A stretch of 64,000 nucleotides of DNA from Alteromonas sp. MMG017 (GTDB lineage Bacteria; Pseudomonadota; Gammaproteobacteria; Enterobacterales; Alteromonadaceae), in NCBI RefSeq assembly GCF_018100795.1, contig NZ_JAGJDY010000001.1, forward strand, positions 186,001-250,000, given 5' to 3'. Below are positions 9,196 to 18,302 of this stretch, one piece after another. Both the position numbers and the translations under genes were made by a program. The notes beneath the pieces were generated by a model. That model was not told the DNA's origin, did not search any database, and was given only the letters and a program-made list of their open reading frames with translations. Numbering within the stretch: the first letter of the stretch is position 1; each line of letters starts with the position of its first letter.

Positions 9196-10086
9196 ATGGA
9201 AAGCTTCGAAGGCATTATAGAATTTGTGGCCGTGGCTGAACGCAAAGGTTTTTCAGCTGCCGCAAAACAATTAGGTTGCAGCACCAGTCACATCAGTAGA
9301 CAAATTGCTCGGCTTGAAGCGCGTGTAGGCTGTATTTTACTAGCTCGTTCTACCCGCCAAGTCAATTTAACCGAGAACGGCGCACTTTATTACCAGCACG
9401 CTAAAGACTTGCTTATTGGCCTTCAACAGGCCAATGAGCAGGTAAGCCTTCAGCAGATAACACTTGATGGCGTGCTGCGAGTAAGTGCCGCAGGCGGATT
9501 TGCCGAGCACGCCGTGGCTCCCGCGTTAATGCAATTTGCGCTAGAGCACCCAGAGTTAACCATTGATATGGACTTTAACAGTCGCATGGTTAACTTTGTG
9601 GAAGACGATGTAGACTTTGTTATTCGCTATGGCGAGCTGGCCGACTCTAGCCTGATTGCGCGTAAACTAATTGAAAGGCCCATGATGGCGGTGGCCACCC
9701 GGGAATATTTAGCGCAATTTGGCGAACCTTTACACCCCAGTGATTTGAAAAAGCATAGCTGCGTTATTTCTAATAACGATGTATGGAAGTTTTCAAACAA
9801 TGGCGCACAAGAAAATATAAAAGTGAAAGGCCGTTGGCGCAGTAATAATGCGAATGCGGTACTTGATGCCTGTGAACGAGGTTTGGGTATTGGCTACATG
9901 CCTAAAAGTACCTTTAGTGCATCGGTTGAAGCTGGGAAGTTACAGCCTATATTGCAACCTTACTGGGGCGACGGGGCAAGCAGTTGGATTGTGTATCAGA
10001 ACAAGCGATTCATGCCGCTTAGGGTACGAATGGCCATTGATTATTTGGTGCAATATTTTGCAGACTGGGAAGACAAGGCGCTATGA
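9196..10086 (+). CDS. LysR family transcriptional regulator
   Basis: A 296-residue LysR-type regulator. The N-terminal winged helix-turn-helix is clear (FSAAAKQLGCSTSHISRQIARLE), followed by a substrate-binding domain with the GGFAEHAVAPALMQF and ERGLGIGYMPKS blocks. It is divergent from the DJ-1 family gene over 160 bp of AT-rich DNA and probably controls that gene and itself. The inducer is unknown. Confidence 0.9.
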   Translation: MESFEGIIEFVAVAERKGFSAAAKQLGCSTSHISRQIARLEARVGCILLARSTRQVNLTENGALYYQHAKDLLIGLQQANEQVSLQQITLDGVLRVSAAGGFAEHAVAPALMQFALEHPELTIDMDFNSRMVNFVEDDVDFVIRYGELADSSLIARKLIERPMMAVATREYLAQFGEPLHPSDLKKHSCVISNNDVWKFSNNGAQENIKVKGRWRSNNANAVLDACERGLGIGYMPKSTFSASVEAGKLQPILQPYWGDGASSWIVYQNKRFMPLRVRMAIDYLVQYFADWEDKAL

Positions 10087-10163
10087 AGGCTTTCATAACG
10101 ACATGCGCTAACCGTGCGCTTGGTCAAAATACACCACGGAATAAAACCCGCCATAAAGTATGC

Positions 10164-10210
10164 TAATAAAAAACTGCCAGCAGATATTTCATTAAAATAC
10201 CTGCTGGCAG
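10164..10210 (-). terminator. terminator of the sugar-catabolic operon
   Basis: A 10-bp perfect stem CTGCCAGCAG / CTGCTGGCAG with further TATTT/AAATA pairing inside. On the minus strand it is followed by TTTTTTATT. It lies about 60 bp after the DUF1080 gene and closes the leftward operon. Confidence 0.85.
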
Positions 10211-10272
10211 TATGTATTGACTGGTTATTTTTGACGCTTAGTTGTGTATCAGCTAAAACTTGCGCTTTTTGC

Positions 10273-11052
10273 TTACAGTTCTCGCACCCACATGTTTCTA
10301 AAGCTGACTAAGTTGCCATGATCTTGTAACTGAATAGGCTCACAACCATGGGCGTTATATTTAGGTGCACCAATCCACTCGGTAGTGCCCTGAATCTCTA
10401 CATGATTTTGTACCACCACTCCGTTGTGGATAACGGTTATGTACCCAGGCGATTCAAGCGCCTCGCCATCGAATACCGGTGCTTTGAAAATAATATCGTA
10501 TTCTTGCCATTCACCTGGTGCGCGCATAGCGTTTACCAGTGGAATGGTCTGCTTATACACACTACCCGCTTGCCCATTTGGGTAGGTGGCATTGTTGTAG
10601 GAATCTAGCACCTGAATTTCATAGCGTTGCTGAAAGAAAATACCGCTATTATTTCGTTGTTGCCCTTCCATATCAGGCTCTGGTTGCGGTACCTTCCATT
10701 CAAGGTGGAGCTGAACATCACAAAAGCTTTGCTTGGTTTTAATATCGCCAGCGCCCGGCTTTACTGTCAGTTCACCGTCTGAAAATTGCCAATTGGCTTC
10801 TCCGCCTTTCACCGACTCCCACGCCGACAAATCACCAGTCAACAATGCTATAGCATCGGAAGGAACTTCATTCTTTTTAGCACTTACCACTGCGGGTACT
10901 GGCTCCCACACTTCTGTTTTAGCCGCTTGTTTTTCACGCTCGGCTCGCTCAAGTTGCTCTGTATTATCAGCAAATGCCATAGGTGCCATTGATGTTGTTA
11001 ACACAGCAGCTAATGTCGCTACTTTGGCCAACCCGTTGTTACGTAATTTCAT
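10273..11052 (-). CDS. exported DUF1080 (3-keto-disaccharide hydrolase-like) protein
   Basis: A 259-residue protein with a Sec signal peptide (residues 1-28, ending FADN) and a DUF1080 jelly-roll domain. Typical blocks are FCDVQLHLEWKVP, NNSGIFFQQRYEIQVLDSY and the C-terminal IQLQDHGNLVSFRNMWVREL. DUF1080 proteins are now known to act on 3-keto-glycosides. As the last gene of an operon with a GMC dehydrogenase and its small subunit, cleavage of the keto-glycoside made by them in the periplasm is the likely job. That assignment rests on family and context. Confidence 0.85.
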   Translation of the reverse strand: MKLRNNGLAKVATLAAVLTTSMAPMAFADNTEQLERAEREKQAAKTEVWEPVPAVVSAKKNEVPSDAIALLTGDLSAWESVKGGEANWQFSDGELTVKPGAGDIKTKQSFCDVQLHLEWKVPQPEPDMEGQQRNNSGIFFQQRYEIQVLDSYNNATYPNGQAGSVYKQTIPLVNAMRAPGEWQEYDIIFKAPVFDGEALESPGYITVIHNGVVVQNHVEIQGTTEWIGAPKYNAHGCEPIQLQDHGNLVSFRNMWVREL

Positions 11053-11111
11053 GTTTTTTTCCCTGCACTATGTATTTGGTTTCGCAGCTAACTCATTTTT
11101 ATCTGAGAGCC

Positions 11112-11729
11112 TTAAGTAGCCCACGCTTTGTCACCTTTTTTATAAGGCAGCTCACCATTGTAATACCCAGGAATTGCTACATAACGTAGCACCTTAGTTG
11201 AACCTAATTTCGACGTGAAAAAGGTATACAAAGTAAGCTGTTTCAGCAACGTGAAATAATGCGGAATTGGGCCTTCGCTGCCTGTTTCCCATTGGCTTGG
11301 TTTAGCCGTTGGAATGCCGTTGCTAATACCTTCAGCCAAATTAGCGGCTTTCGCTTCTGTATCTAGCGTTGTAAACAAGGTTTCGCGCTGCGAACTACTT
11401 AATAACAGAAAGTCTTTTTTAAATGCTGCATTACTACGAACATTAATCGCCTTCATGCCGTCTTTAAACGCTTTTTGTAGCTTCGGGGTATAACAATCGG
11501 CAACAATAACCGGAATTACTAAGCCAACATTAGCTGCTTTTGCCCCTGGCGTGTCAGTTTGCGGAATGATGACTTCCGCCATTTCATTAATGAGCGCCAC
11601 ATCTTCTTTTGAAAAGCCTGTTTCAGATAAAGGCACAGGGGCAACAATGTCATAGGCCAGCGCTTTGCCACCCACAAGTGCGGTACCCGTGACGGTAGCA
11701 ATGAGTTTTAATAAGTCTCTACGTTCCAT
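11112..11729 (-). CDS. gluconate 2-dehydrogenase subunit 3 family protein (Tat-exported small subunit)
   Basis: A 205-residue small subunit of the gluconate 2-dehydrogenase subunit 3 family. Its N-terminus MERRDLLKLIATVTGTALVG is a twin-arginine signal. In characterised gluconate, fructose and glucoside dehydrogenases the small subunit carries the FAD-bearing GMC subunit through the Tat system. Its start codon overlaps the stop codon of the GMC gene (TAATG), so the two are translationally coupled. The mature part has the conserved VIIPQTDTPGAKAANVG block near the N-terminus. Confidence 0.88.
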   Translation of the reverse strand: MERRDLLKLIATVTGTALVGGKALAYDIVAPVPLSETGFSKEDVALINEMAEVIIPQTDTPGAKAANVGLVIPVIVADCYTPKLQKAFKDGMKAINVRSNAAFKKDFLLLSSSQRETLFTTLDTEAKAANLAEGISNGIPTAKPSQWETGSEGPIPHYFTLLKQLTLYTFFTSKLGSTKVLRYVAIPGYYNGELPYKKGDKAWAT

Positions 11730-13414
11730 TACAAGTTTCTCCGCTTTAACTCTTCTACGGCAAAGCTAGCCGCACGAGCGGTAAGTGCCATATAGGTCAG
11801 TGATGGATTTACACAACTTGCCGATGTCATACATGCACCATCGGTAACAAATACGTTAGGAGCATCCCATACTTGGTTGTGGCCGTTTAACACTGAGGTT
11901 TTTGCATCACGTCCCATACGTGCAGTACCCATTTCATGAATACCCATACCCGGTGCGTAATCTGCATCCCAGCCTTGAACGTTCTTAAGCCCTGCCGCTT
12001 CAAACATGTCTACAGCATCTTGCTGCATGTCTTTACGCATTTTCAATTCGTTTTCTTTTATCTCAACATCCATGGCAAGTACGGGCAGCCCCCACTTGTC
12101 TTTTAATGACTTGTTTAAATAAATACGGTTTGAATGGTCAGGTAGCATTTCACCGAAAGCTGTCATGCCGATAGTCCAGCCACCAGGCTCAGAAATAGCA
12201 TCTTTCAAGCCTGCACCAATGCCCATTTCGGCTACATCTTGTCGCCAACCTGAGCGGCCAGCGCCACCTTGATAGCCAAACCCTCGTAGGTAGTCTCGTT
12301 TGTCATCGCCCCAGTTTCTAAAGCGCGGTACATAGAATCCACTTGGGCGGCGACCATAGGTATATTTGTCGTCGTACCCTTCAACTTGCGCAGAAGCTCC
12401 AACGCGGAAGTGGTGATCCATTACGTTATGACCTAGCTCGCCACTGCTGCTGCCTAAACCGCCATCCCATACATCGGTAGCCGAGTTCATTAGTACCCAG
12501 GCAGAGTTAAGTGCCGAAGCATTAACGAACACGATTTTGCTTTTAAAAACGTAAGTCTCGTTCGTTTCAGCATCAATAATTTCAACACCAGTCGCGCGCT
12601 TTTTGTCTTTATCGTACAAAACCTCTTTCACGATAGAGAACGGACGCAAAGTTAAATTACCGGTTTTCATTGCCGCAGGTAGGGTAGAAGATTGCGTACT
12701 AAAATAGCCCCCAAAAGGACAACCCAACCAGCACTTGTTACGGTATTGACAGTTAGTACGCCCATGTTCAGGCTTAGGCTCTGTCATGTTAGCAGTACGG
12801 CCTGGAATAATGTGCCGTGCACCGCCATAGGTTTTTTGTACTCGCGCGGCTACGTCTTTTTCAACGCAGTTTAATGCCATAGCAGGCTGATAAATACCAT
12901 CAGGCAGCACATCTAAGCCGTCGCGGTTCCCGCTAATACCCGCAAATTTTTCTACGTAGTCATACCACGGTGCCACATCTTCATATCGAATAGGCCAGTC
13001 AACGGCTACGCCTTCTTTACCATTTGCTTCAAAGTCAGCTTTGTTTAAACGATAGCTTTGACGACCCCATAACAGTGAACGCCCACCTACGTGATAGCCT
13101 CTAAACCAATCGAAACGCTTATCTTCTGAGTAAGGGTTTTCAACTTCGTTGGCCCACATACCATGCGTAGACTCGTTAAGCGGGTAATCTCGCTTAAGTA
13201 CTGGATAATCTACTTTCATTGCCTGTGTAGGTAGGTCGCGGTGTGGGTAGTCCCACGCTTCTTTGTGCGCGTTTTTGTAGTCTTTAACGTGTTCAATGTT
13301 TTTACCACGCTCAAGCATTAGTACCTTTAGGCCTTTTTCGGTGAGTTCTTTGGCCGCCCAGCCTCCGCTAATACCAGAACCTATTACGATTGCATCGTAT
13401 TCGTTCGTTGCCAT
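11729..13414 (-). CDS. GMC family FAD oxidoreductase, probable glycoside 3-dehydrogenase large subunit
   Basis: A 561-residue GMC oxidoreductase with the FAD-binding motif GSGISGGWAAKELTEKG near residue 12, a second FAD block GGRSLLWGRQSYR, the cysteine-rich segment CQYRNKCWLGCPFGG, and the catalytic histidine region GIHEMGTARMG with NPSLTYMALTARAA at the end. It has no signal peptide of its own and is coupled to a Tat-signalled small subunit, so it is probably exported as a hitchhiker. Substrate is inferred: with DUF1080 and Gfo/Idh neighbours, oxidation of a glycoside at C3 is likely. No cytochrome c subunit gene is in the cluster. Confidence 0.88.
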   Translation of the reverse strand: MATNEYDAIVIGSGISGGWAAKELTEKGLKVLMLERGKNIEHVKDYKNAHKEAWDYPHRDLPTQAMKVDYPVLKRDYPLNESTHGMWANEVENPYSEDKRFDWFRGYHVGGRSLLWGRQSYRLNKADFEANGKEGVAVDWPIRYEDVAPWYDYVEKFAGISGNRDGLDVLPDGIYQPAMALNCVEKDVAARVQKTYGGARHIIPGRTANMTEPKPEHGRTNCQYRNKCWLGCPFGGYFSTQSSTLPAAMKTGNLTLRPFSIVKEVLYDKDKKRATGVEIIDAETNETYVFKSKIVFVNASALNSAWVLMNSATDVWDGGLGSSSGELGHNVMDHHFRVGASAQVEGYDDKYTYGRRPSGFYVPRFRNWGDDKRDYLRGFGYQGGAGRSGWRQDVAEMGIGAGLKDAISEPGGWTIGMTAFGEMLPDHSNRIYLNKSLKDKWGLPVLAMDVEIKENELKMRKDMQQDAVDMFEAAGLKNVQGWDADYAPGMGIHEMGTARMGRDAKTSVLNGHNQVWDAPNVFVTDGACMTSASCVNPSLTYMALTARAASFAVEELKRRNL

Positions 13415-13463
13415 GTTATGTCCCCTTAAACACGTACTTCATGTATGGTGTTTGGTTGTAAAG

Positions 13464-14399
13464 TCATACGTCGCAGATAGATATCGCTTCTTTAAGCGAC
13501 TCAATTCTGCCTGCTTTTGTATCTGGTGTTGGAATAAACTCTTGCGCTAAATACCCATCGAAACCTGTTTCTAAAATAGCCTTAGCAATGGCTGGGTAAT
13601 ACAGCTCTTGAGTGCTACCAATTTCGTTTCGCCCTGGCACACCGGCGGTGTGGTAGTGGCCAAAATAAGGATGGAAATCGCGAATCGTGCGAATAATATC
13701 GCCTTCGTTGATTTGCATATGATAGATGTCGTACAGCAATGAAAAGTGCTTGCTATCAAGGCGTTTGCATAGCTGAACACCCCATTCAGAGCTATCGGCC
13801 ATATAGTCAGGGTGATCTATTTTGCTATTAAACAGCTCCATAAATATCACCACGCCACGCTTCTGGGCATGAGGTAAAATACGCTTTAAACCTGCCACAG
13901 CATTCTCTAACCCTTCCTCTTTATTCATTCCACGGGCATTGCCGCTAAAACAAATAAGGTTGGTATAGCCAGCATCAGCGACAAGGTCGATATGCTTTAA
14001 GTATCGGGCTTCTAACTCATCGTGTAAGTCGCTGTGAATGAAGCCATCTTCAAGGCTTATTTCAGCGCCATTACACATAGAAGAATCAATCCCGTGTTGC
14101 TTTAATACCGGCCAATCTTCAGGCCCCACTAAATCAATGGCCGAAAAGTTAAGCTCTTTCACTGTATTACACAGCTCTTCTATGGAAAGGTCGCCGTAAG
14201 TCCAGCGACTAACAGAATGATTAATATTGCCTTTTAGCGATGATTGCTTCATACCATTCTCTGTTTTATCTTCTGTACTATTTTCTGTGCTATCCGCTGC
14301 ACTGGCCGCGTGTGCGCTGTGAAACGCTGAAGGTGCTAATACACCAGCGCCCGTCAGCGCCATTGCTTTTATTAAACTGCGTCTGCTTTCGTTATGCAT
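13464..14399 (-). CDS. Tat-exported TIM-barrel isomerase, hydroxypyruvate isomerase-like
   Basis: A 311-residue xylose-isomerase-like TIM-barrel protein. The N-terminus has a twin-arginine signal (SRRSLIKAMALTGAGVLA, then an AHA-type cleavage site). The barrel shows VVIFMELFNSKIDHPDYM, LLYDIYHMQINEGD and HYHTAGVPGRNEI, all typical of hydroxypyruvate isomerase-like proteins. Metal ligands Glu, Asp, His and Glu (AQEFIP) appear in place. A periplasmic location suggests isomerisation or epimerisation of an oxidised sugar rather than of hydroxypyruvate. Its start overlaps the end of the permease gene by 8 bp. Confidence 0.82.
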   Translation of the reverse strand: MHNESRRSLIKAMALTGAGVLAPSAFHSAHAASAADSTENSTEDKTENGMKQSSLKGNINHSVSRWTYGDLSIEELCNTVKELNFSAIDLVGPEDWPVLKQHGIDSSMCNGAEISLEDGFIHSDLHDELEARYLKHIDLVADAGYTNLICFSGNARGMNKEEGLENAVAGLKRILPHAQKRGVVIFMELFNSKIDHPDYMADSSEWGVQLCKRLDSKHFSLLYDIYHMQINEGDIIRTIRDFHPYFGHYHTAGVPGRNEIGSTQELYYPAIAKAILETGFDGYLAQEFIPTPDTKAGRIESLKEAISICDV

Positions 14400-15606
14400 C
14401 AGTGCTGACCTTTTCTGACTTAAACAACACCAAGAAAATAATTAATACAACAGCCGCAAAGCCTGCTGGAAACAGCCAGATATCTTGCCAACTATGAGAT
14501 GTTGCCGTGGTGTATTCGTCAGTTATTTTCCCTGCTACGGCAAAACCAATCAGCATGCCCACCCCGTAAGTAGCCAAAGTGATCAAACCCTGCGCAGCGC
14601 TTTTGATGCGCTCGCCTGCTTTCGCATCGGTATAAATCTGCCCAGACACAAAGAAAAAGTCGTAACAAATACCATGCAAGGCTATGCCCACAATCAGCAT
14701 AAACAGCCCTTCGTCTGCATCACCAAAAGCGAACAAGGCGTAACGTAATACCCAAGCAGCCATACCAATTAACAAGGTTGCTTTAATGCCAAATTTGTTT
14801 AGAAAAACAGGTAATGCAAGCATGAATAACACTTCAGACACTTGGCCTAAGGTCATTTTTCCGGTGGCATTTTCAACCCCAATTTCGGTTAAAAACGGAT
14901 TGGCGTTTTGGTAGTAAAACGCAAGTGGAATACAAATAAGCACAGAAGATAAAAAGAAGATAAAGAAGTTTTTATCTTTAAGCAGCGCTAGCGCATCTAC
15001 CCCTAATACATCGCGTAAACCTGTCTTTTGACCCGCCGCTTTAGGTGGTGTGGCAGGTAAGGTAAAGCTGAATATGCCTAAGGCTAACGATGCTATTGCA
15101 CATAGCATAAAGGTGTTTCTAAGCATGCCATCGGCAATGGCCGAGGTGGAATCCCAAGAAAACACGTAACTAATAAGTAAACCTGCAACAATCCAACCTA
15201 CTGTGCCCCATACACGAATTTTTCCAAACTCTTTTGAAGGGTTAGCCATTTGGCCAAAAGCCACTGAATTCACTAACGCGAGGGTTGGCATATAGGCAAT
15301 CATGTAACCCAACACGTACGGATAAAAGGTGGTGAAGTCATTCGCCTGATACATCATATACATGAGTACCGCGCCACATAAATGCAGCACACCCAAAATA
15401 CGCTCGGCGTTAAAGAACCTATCGGCAATTAACCCCACAATAAAGGGGGCAATAATTGCTCCCCAACTTTGGGTAGAAAATGCCATTCCAATTTGACCAC
15501 CACTGGCCGACAAAGTGCCTGCTAAGTAAGTCCCCAAGGTGACAAACCAGCCGCCCCAAATAAAGAACTGCAAAAACATCATGGTGCTAAGACGTAGGGT
15601 TATCAT
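14392..15606 (-). CDS. MFS permease of the nucleoside:H+ symporter (NupG) type
   Basis: A 404-residue membrane protein with about 12 hydrophobic segments. The opening block LSTMMFLQFFIWGGWFVTLG and the segment FGKIRVWGTVGWIVAGLLIS are typical of the NupG/NHS branch of the major facilitator superfamily. Members import nucleosides, but relatives are common in operons with Gfo/Idh oxidoreductases and sugar isomerases. Here import of a sugar or keto-sugar released in the periplasm is more likely than nucleoside uptake. Confidence 0.85.
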   Translation of the reverse strand: MITLRLSTMMFLQFFIWGGWFVTLGTYLAGTLSASGGQIGMAFSTQSWGAIIAPFIVGLIADRFFNAERILGVLHLCGAVLMYMMYQANDFTTFYPYVLGYMIAYMPTLALVNSVAFGQMANPSKEFGKIRVWGTVGWIVAGLLISYVFSWDSTSAIADGMLRNTFMLCAIASLALGIFSFTLPATPPKAAGQKTGLRDVLGVDALALLKDKNFFIFFLSSVLICIPLAFYYQNANPFLTEIGVENATGKMTLGQVSEVLFMLALPVFLNKFGIKATLLIGMAAWVLRYALFAFGDADEGLFMLIVGIALHGICYDFFFVSGQIYTDAKAGERIKSAAQGLITLATYGVGMLIGFAVAGKITDEYTTATSHSWQDIWLFPAGFAAVVLIIFLVLFKSEKVSTDA

Positions 15607-15638
15607 GGTTGTTATTATCCTGTGTCTGCGGGAGAGCG

Positions 15639-16745
15639 TTATTCGCTTATACCCAAAATGCGGTTGTTTTTCGTTTCACTTACCTCGCCACCGGCGAAAT
15701 CATCGAACGCGTAGCGGGTTGGCTGAATAATATGCTCAGCGATGAATGGCGCGCCTTCAGCCGCACCTTGCGCAGAGTCTTTTAAGCAACATTCCCATTC
15801 AAGTACTGCCCATCCGCAAAACCCGTACTGAGTAAGCTTGCTGAAAATACCTTTAAAATCGACTTGGCCATCACCTAACGAGCGAAAACGCCCAGGGCGA
15901 TCTTTCCAATCTTGATAGCCGCCGTAAACGCCACTTCTGCCGTTAGGATTGAACTCGGCATCTTTAACATGGAACATTTTTATACGGCTGTGGTACCTGT
16001 CTATAAAATCCAGATAATCGAGCTGCTGCAGTACAAAGTGACTAGGATCGAACAATATGTTGGCGCGAGGGTGGTTATCTACCGCAGCTAAAAACATTTC
16101 AAAAGTAGCGCCATCATGCAAATCTTCACCTGGGTGAATTTCATAACATACGTCTACGCCCGCATCATCGAAGGCATCTAAAATAGGTAACCAACGCTTA
16201 GCTAACTCGGCAAACCCTTGCTCAACTAGCCCAGCTGGACGCTGCGGCCATGGGTACACTAAGTGCCACATTAAAGCACCTGAGAACGTAGCATGCGCGT
16301 TTAGCCCTAACCGTTTGCTGGCAATAGCGGCACACTTAAGTTGGTTTACCGCCCATTCAGTTCGAGCTTTTGGCTTGCCGTGTAAATGTGCTGGCGCGAA
16401 ATTATCAAAAAGCTCATCGTAAGCGGGATGCACTGCCACCAGCTGTCCCTGCAAGTGCGTTGATAACTCGGTAATTTCTACGCCCGCGGCTCTACAAGTA
16501 GCGGCGATTTCGTCACAGTACTCTTGGCTTTCTGCTGCTTTTTCTAAATCGAACAAGGCAGGATCGGTGGGCACCTGAATGCCTTTATACCCTAATGACG
16601 CTGCCCACTTGGCCATATTTTCAAGTGTATCGAAGGGGGCATCTTTACCCATAAATTGGGCTAAAAATACAGCTGGGCCTTTAATTGGCATAGCTTCTTT
16701 GGCTGGTTGTTCGTTTGCTTGCTGTTCTTTTGCTTGTTGTTCCAT
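15639..16745 (-). CDS. IolE-like sugar phosphate isomerase/epimerase
   Basis: A TIM-barrel protein of about 368 residues from ATG 16745. Blocks include GYKGIQVPTDPALFDLEKA, VDVCYEIHPGEDLHDG, NILFDPSHFVLQQ, RIKMFHVKDAEF and GWAVLEWECCLKD, giving the usual Glu/Asp/His/Glu metal site. A GTG at 16760 and an ATG at 16751 lie in frame, but GGAG at 16755-16758 best fits the ATG at 16745. The first 15 or so residues are an odd run of AKEQQ/ANEQP repeats before the conserved MPIKGPAVFL. It follows the Gfo/Idh gene almost without a gap and is probably cytoplasmic, handling the imported keto-sugar. Confidence 0.83.
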   Translation of the reverse strand: MEQQAKEQQANEQPAKEAMPIKGPAVFLAQFMGKDAPFDTLENMAKWAASLGYKGIQVPTDPALFDLEKAAESQEYCDEIAATCRAAGVEITELSTHLQGQLVAVHPAYDELFDNFAPAHLHGKPKARTEWAVNQLKCAAIASKRLGLNAHATFSGALMWHLVYPWPQRPAGLVEQGFAELAKRWLPILDAFDDAGVDVCYEIHPGEDLHDGATFEMFLAAVDNHPRANILFDPSHFVLQQLDYLDFIDRYHSRIKMFHVKDAEFNPNGRSGVYGGYQDWKDRPGRFRSLGDGQVDFKGIFSKLTQYGFCGWAVLEWECCLKDSAQGAAEGAPFIAEHIIQPTRYAFDDFAGGEVSETKNNRILGISE

Positions 16746-16760
16746 TGCCATATGCTCCAC

Positions 16761-17933
16761 TTACTCTGTGCCAACTGGGCTGACGGTTTCCCACTTAGTA
16801 TCACTGTCGCTACTGGCCAACATGGCATCAATAAACGCCATGCCGCGAAGACCAGATTTAATGCCAGGCACTCCATTTGCTTTGCTGCTTGTATGTTCTG
16901 ATTCGCTACGAACCGCTTTGGCAAAATCGTTATATAAATTTGCCATGGCTTCTAGGTAACCTTCGGGGTGTCCGCCTGGAATACGGCAACGATTAACAGC
17001 TTCATCACACAAACCGGGTTGCCCTAGTCCAGCACGGAATACTTGATATGGCTGGCCTATAGGGCGATACACCACAGAGTTCGGTTCCATTTGATGCCAC
17101 TCTAATCCGCCTTTATCGCCATACACTTTTATCTTTAAGGCGTTTTCTTCACCTGCGCACACTTGGCTGGCAATCAACACACCAGTAGCACCTTTCTTGG
17201 TTTTAATCAGCGCTGCGCCATCGTCATCTAACTGCCTGTCATCAATGTGTGTATAAAGCTGACCACATAAGGCCGTAATAGCATCGTCTAAAACAAATTC
17301 AGCAAGTCCAAAAGCGTGGGTACCAATGTCGCCCATACAGCCGCTACCGCCAGCTAAACTCGGGTCGGTACGCCACTTGGCCTGTTTATTATGGGTTTCT
17401 TCATTTGCCGATAACCACCCTTGTGGGTACTCAACAAACACTTTACGAATGTTACCTAGCATGCCGCTTTCAACCATGTGGCGCGCTTGCCACACCATGG
17501 GATAACCCAAATAGGTGTGCGCTAAGCCGTATAATCTGTCGGTACTATGAAGTAAGTCTTGTAAGTCTTTTACCTCGCCCAAGCCAACACCGGCGGGCTT
17601 TTCGCAGAACACGTGAAAACCCGCTTTTATTGCGGCCATTGAAATAGGGACGTGTAAATGATTCGGCGTAACAATAGACACCACCTGCATGCGTTGCTGC
17701 TCTGGAAGCGCAGCTTCTTTTTCTAGCATGTCTTCCCACGAGGCATAAGTACGGCTAGGTTCTACACCTAAACTATCTGCCGTGTTCTCGTTATTGCTGG
17801 AGTCGCGACTAAAAGCGCCACATACCAAATCGTACTGACCATCTAGCCCAAATGCGTTGCGATGAACCGCACCAATAAATGCGCCCTCACCACCACCAAT
17901 CATACCTAATCTTACTTTTTGCATTTTCGCCAT
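16761..17933 (-). CDS. Gfo/Idh/MocA family NAD(P)-dependent oxidoreductase
   Basis: A 390-residue oxidoreductase. The Rossmann motif MIGGGEGAFIGAVH is at the N-terminus, the catalytic lysine lies in HVFCEKPAGVGL, and the C-terminal domain has GGSGCMGDIGTHAFGLAEF. The family oxidises or reduces sugar hydroxyls, often at C3. As first gene of the operon it may reduce a 3-keto-sugar back to the sugar, or oxidise the next hydroxyl. It is read leftward from the operator region shared with the LacI regulator. Confidence 0.9.
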   Translation of the reverse strand: MAKMQKVRLGMIGGGEGAFIGAVHRNAFGLDGQYDLVCGAFSRDSSNNENTADSLGVEPSRTYASWEDMLEKEAALPEQQRMQVVSIVTPNHLHVPISMAAIKAGFHVFCEKPAGVGLGEVKDLQDLLHSTDRLYGLAHTYLGYPMVWQARHMVESGMLGNIRKVFVEYPQGWLSANEETHNKQAKWRTDPSLAGGSGCMGDIGTHAFGLAEFVLDDAITALCGQLYTHIDDRQLDDDGAALIKTKKGATGVLIASQVCAGEENALKIKVYGDKGGLEWHQMEPNSVVYRPIGQPYQVFRAGLGQPGLCDEAVNRCRIPGGHPEGYLEAMANLYNDFAKAVRSESEHTSSKANGVPGIKSGLRGMAFIDAMLASSDSDTKWETVSPVGTE

Positions 17934-18034
17934 GCTGCGTAGCTCCTGTTGTGGTGCAGTGCTTAACCGGTAAACCTTACCAGTATCACGCTCGCTTATT
18001 GCAAACTTGTTGCATTATTGTAACCATATTTAAA

Positions 18035-18050
18035 ATGTAACGGATTACAT
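18035..18050. promoter_or_regulatory. LacI-type operator 1
   Basis: ATGTAACGGATTACAT has TGTAA / TTACA arms around a central CGGA. It lies about 100 bp before the Gfo/Idh start and matches the second site in the same intergenic region at 13 of 16 positions. Confidence 0.6.
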
Positions 18051-18238
18051 TTTTGTCTGTCAATGTATTTGGGCGTTTTTTGTTAAACTTAAGTTTAAGA
18101 AGATAAGCTAAATAGTCTTAAAACAAACGTATTTTGCTTTAAAACAGCGAATGAACGGATTAAGACGCCAAAACCATTTACAAAAAATATACACTTAGCA
18201 CTGGATTTTTTAAGAAAGATACGTATTCTAAATTCCAA

Positions 18239-18254
18239 ATGATATCGGTTACAT
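18239..18254. promoter_or_regulatory. LacI-type operator 2
   Basis: Read on the minus strand it is ATGTAACCGATATCAT, close to operator 1 on the plus strand. It lies 48 bp upstream of the LacI gene, suited to autoregulation. Together the two could allow looping across the 369-bp divergent region. Confidence 0.55.
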
Positions 18255-18302
18255 CAATTCAATTAATTCGCAGATAAGCGAATAAAGATAAGACACGAGT
18301 AA

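Noticed and set aside
10087-10311. Short ORF between the LysR gene and the sugar operon
   Set aside because: It spans the operon terminator hairpin and reaches into the DUF1080 gene.
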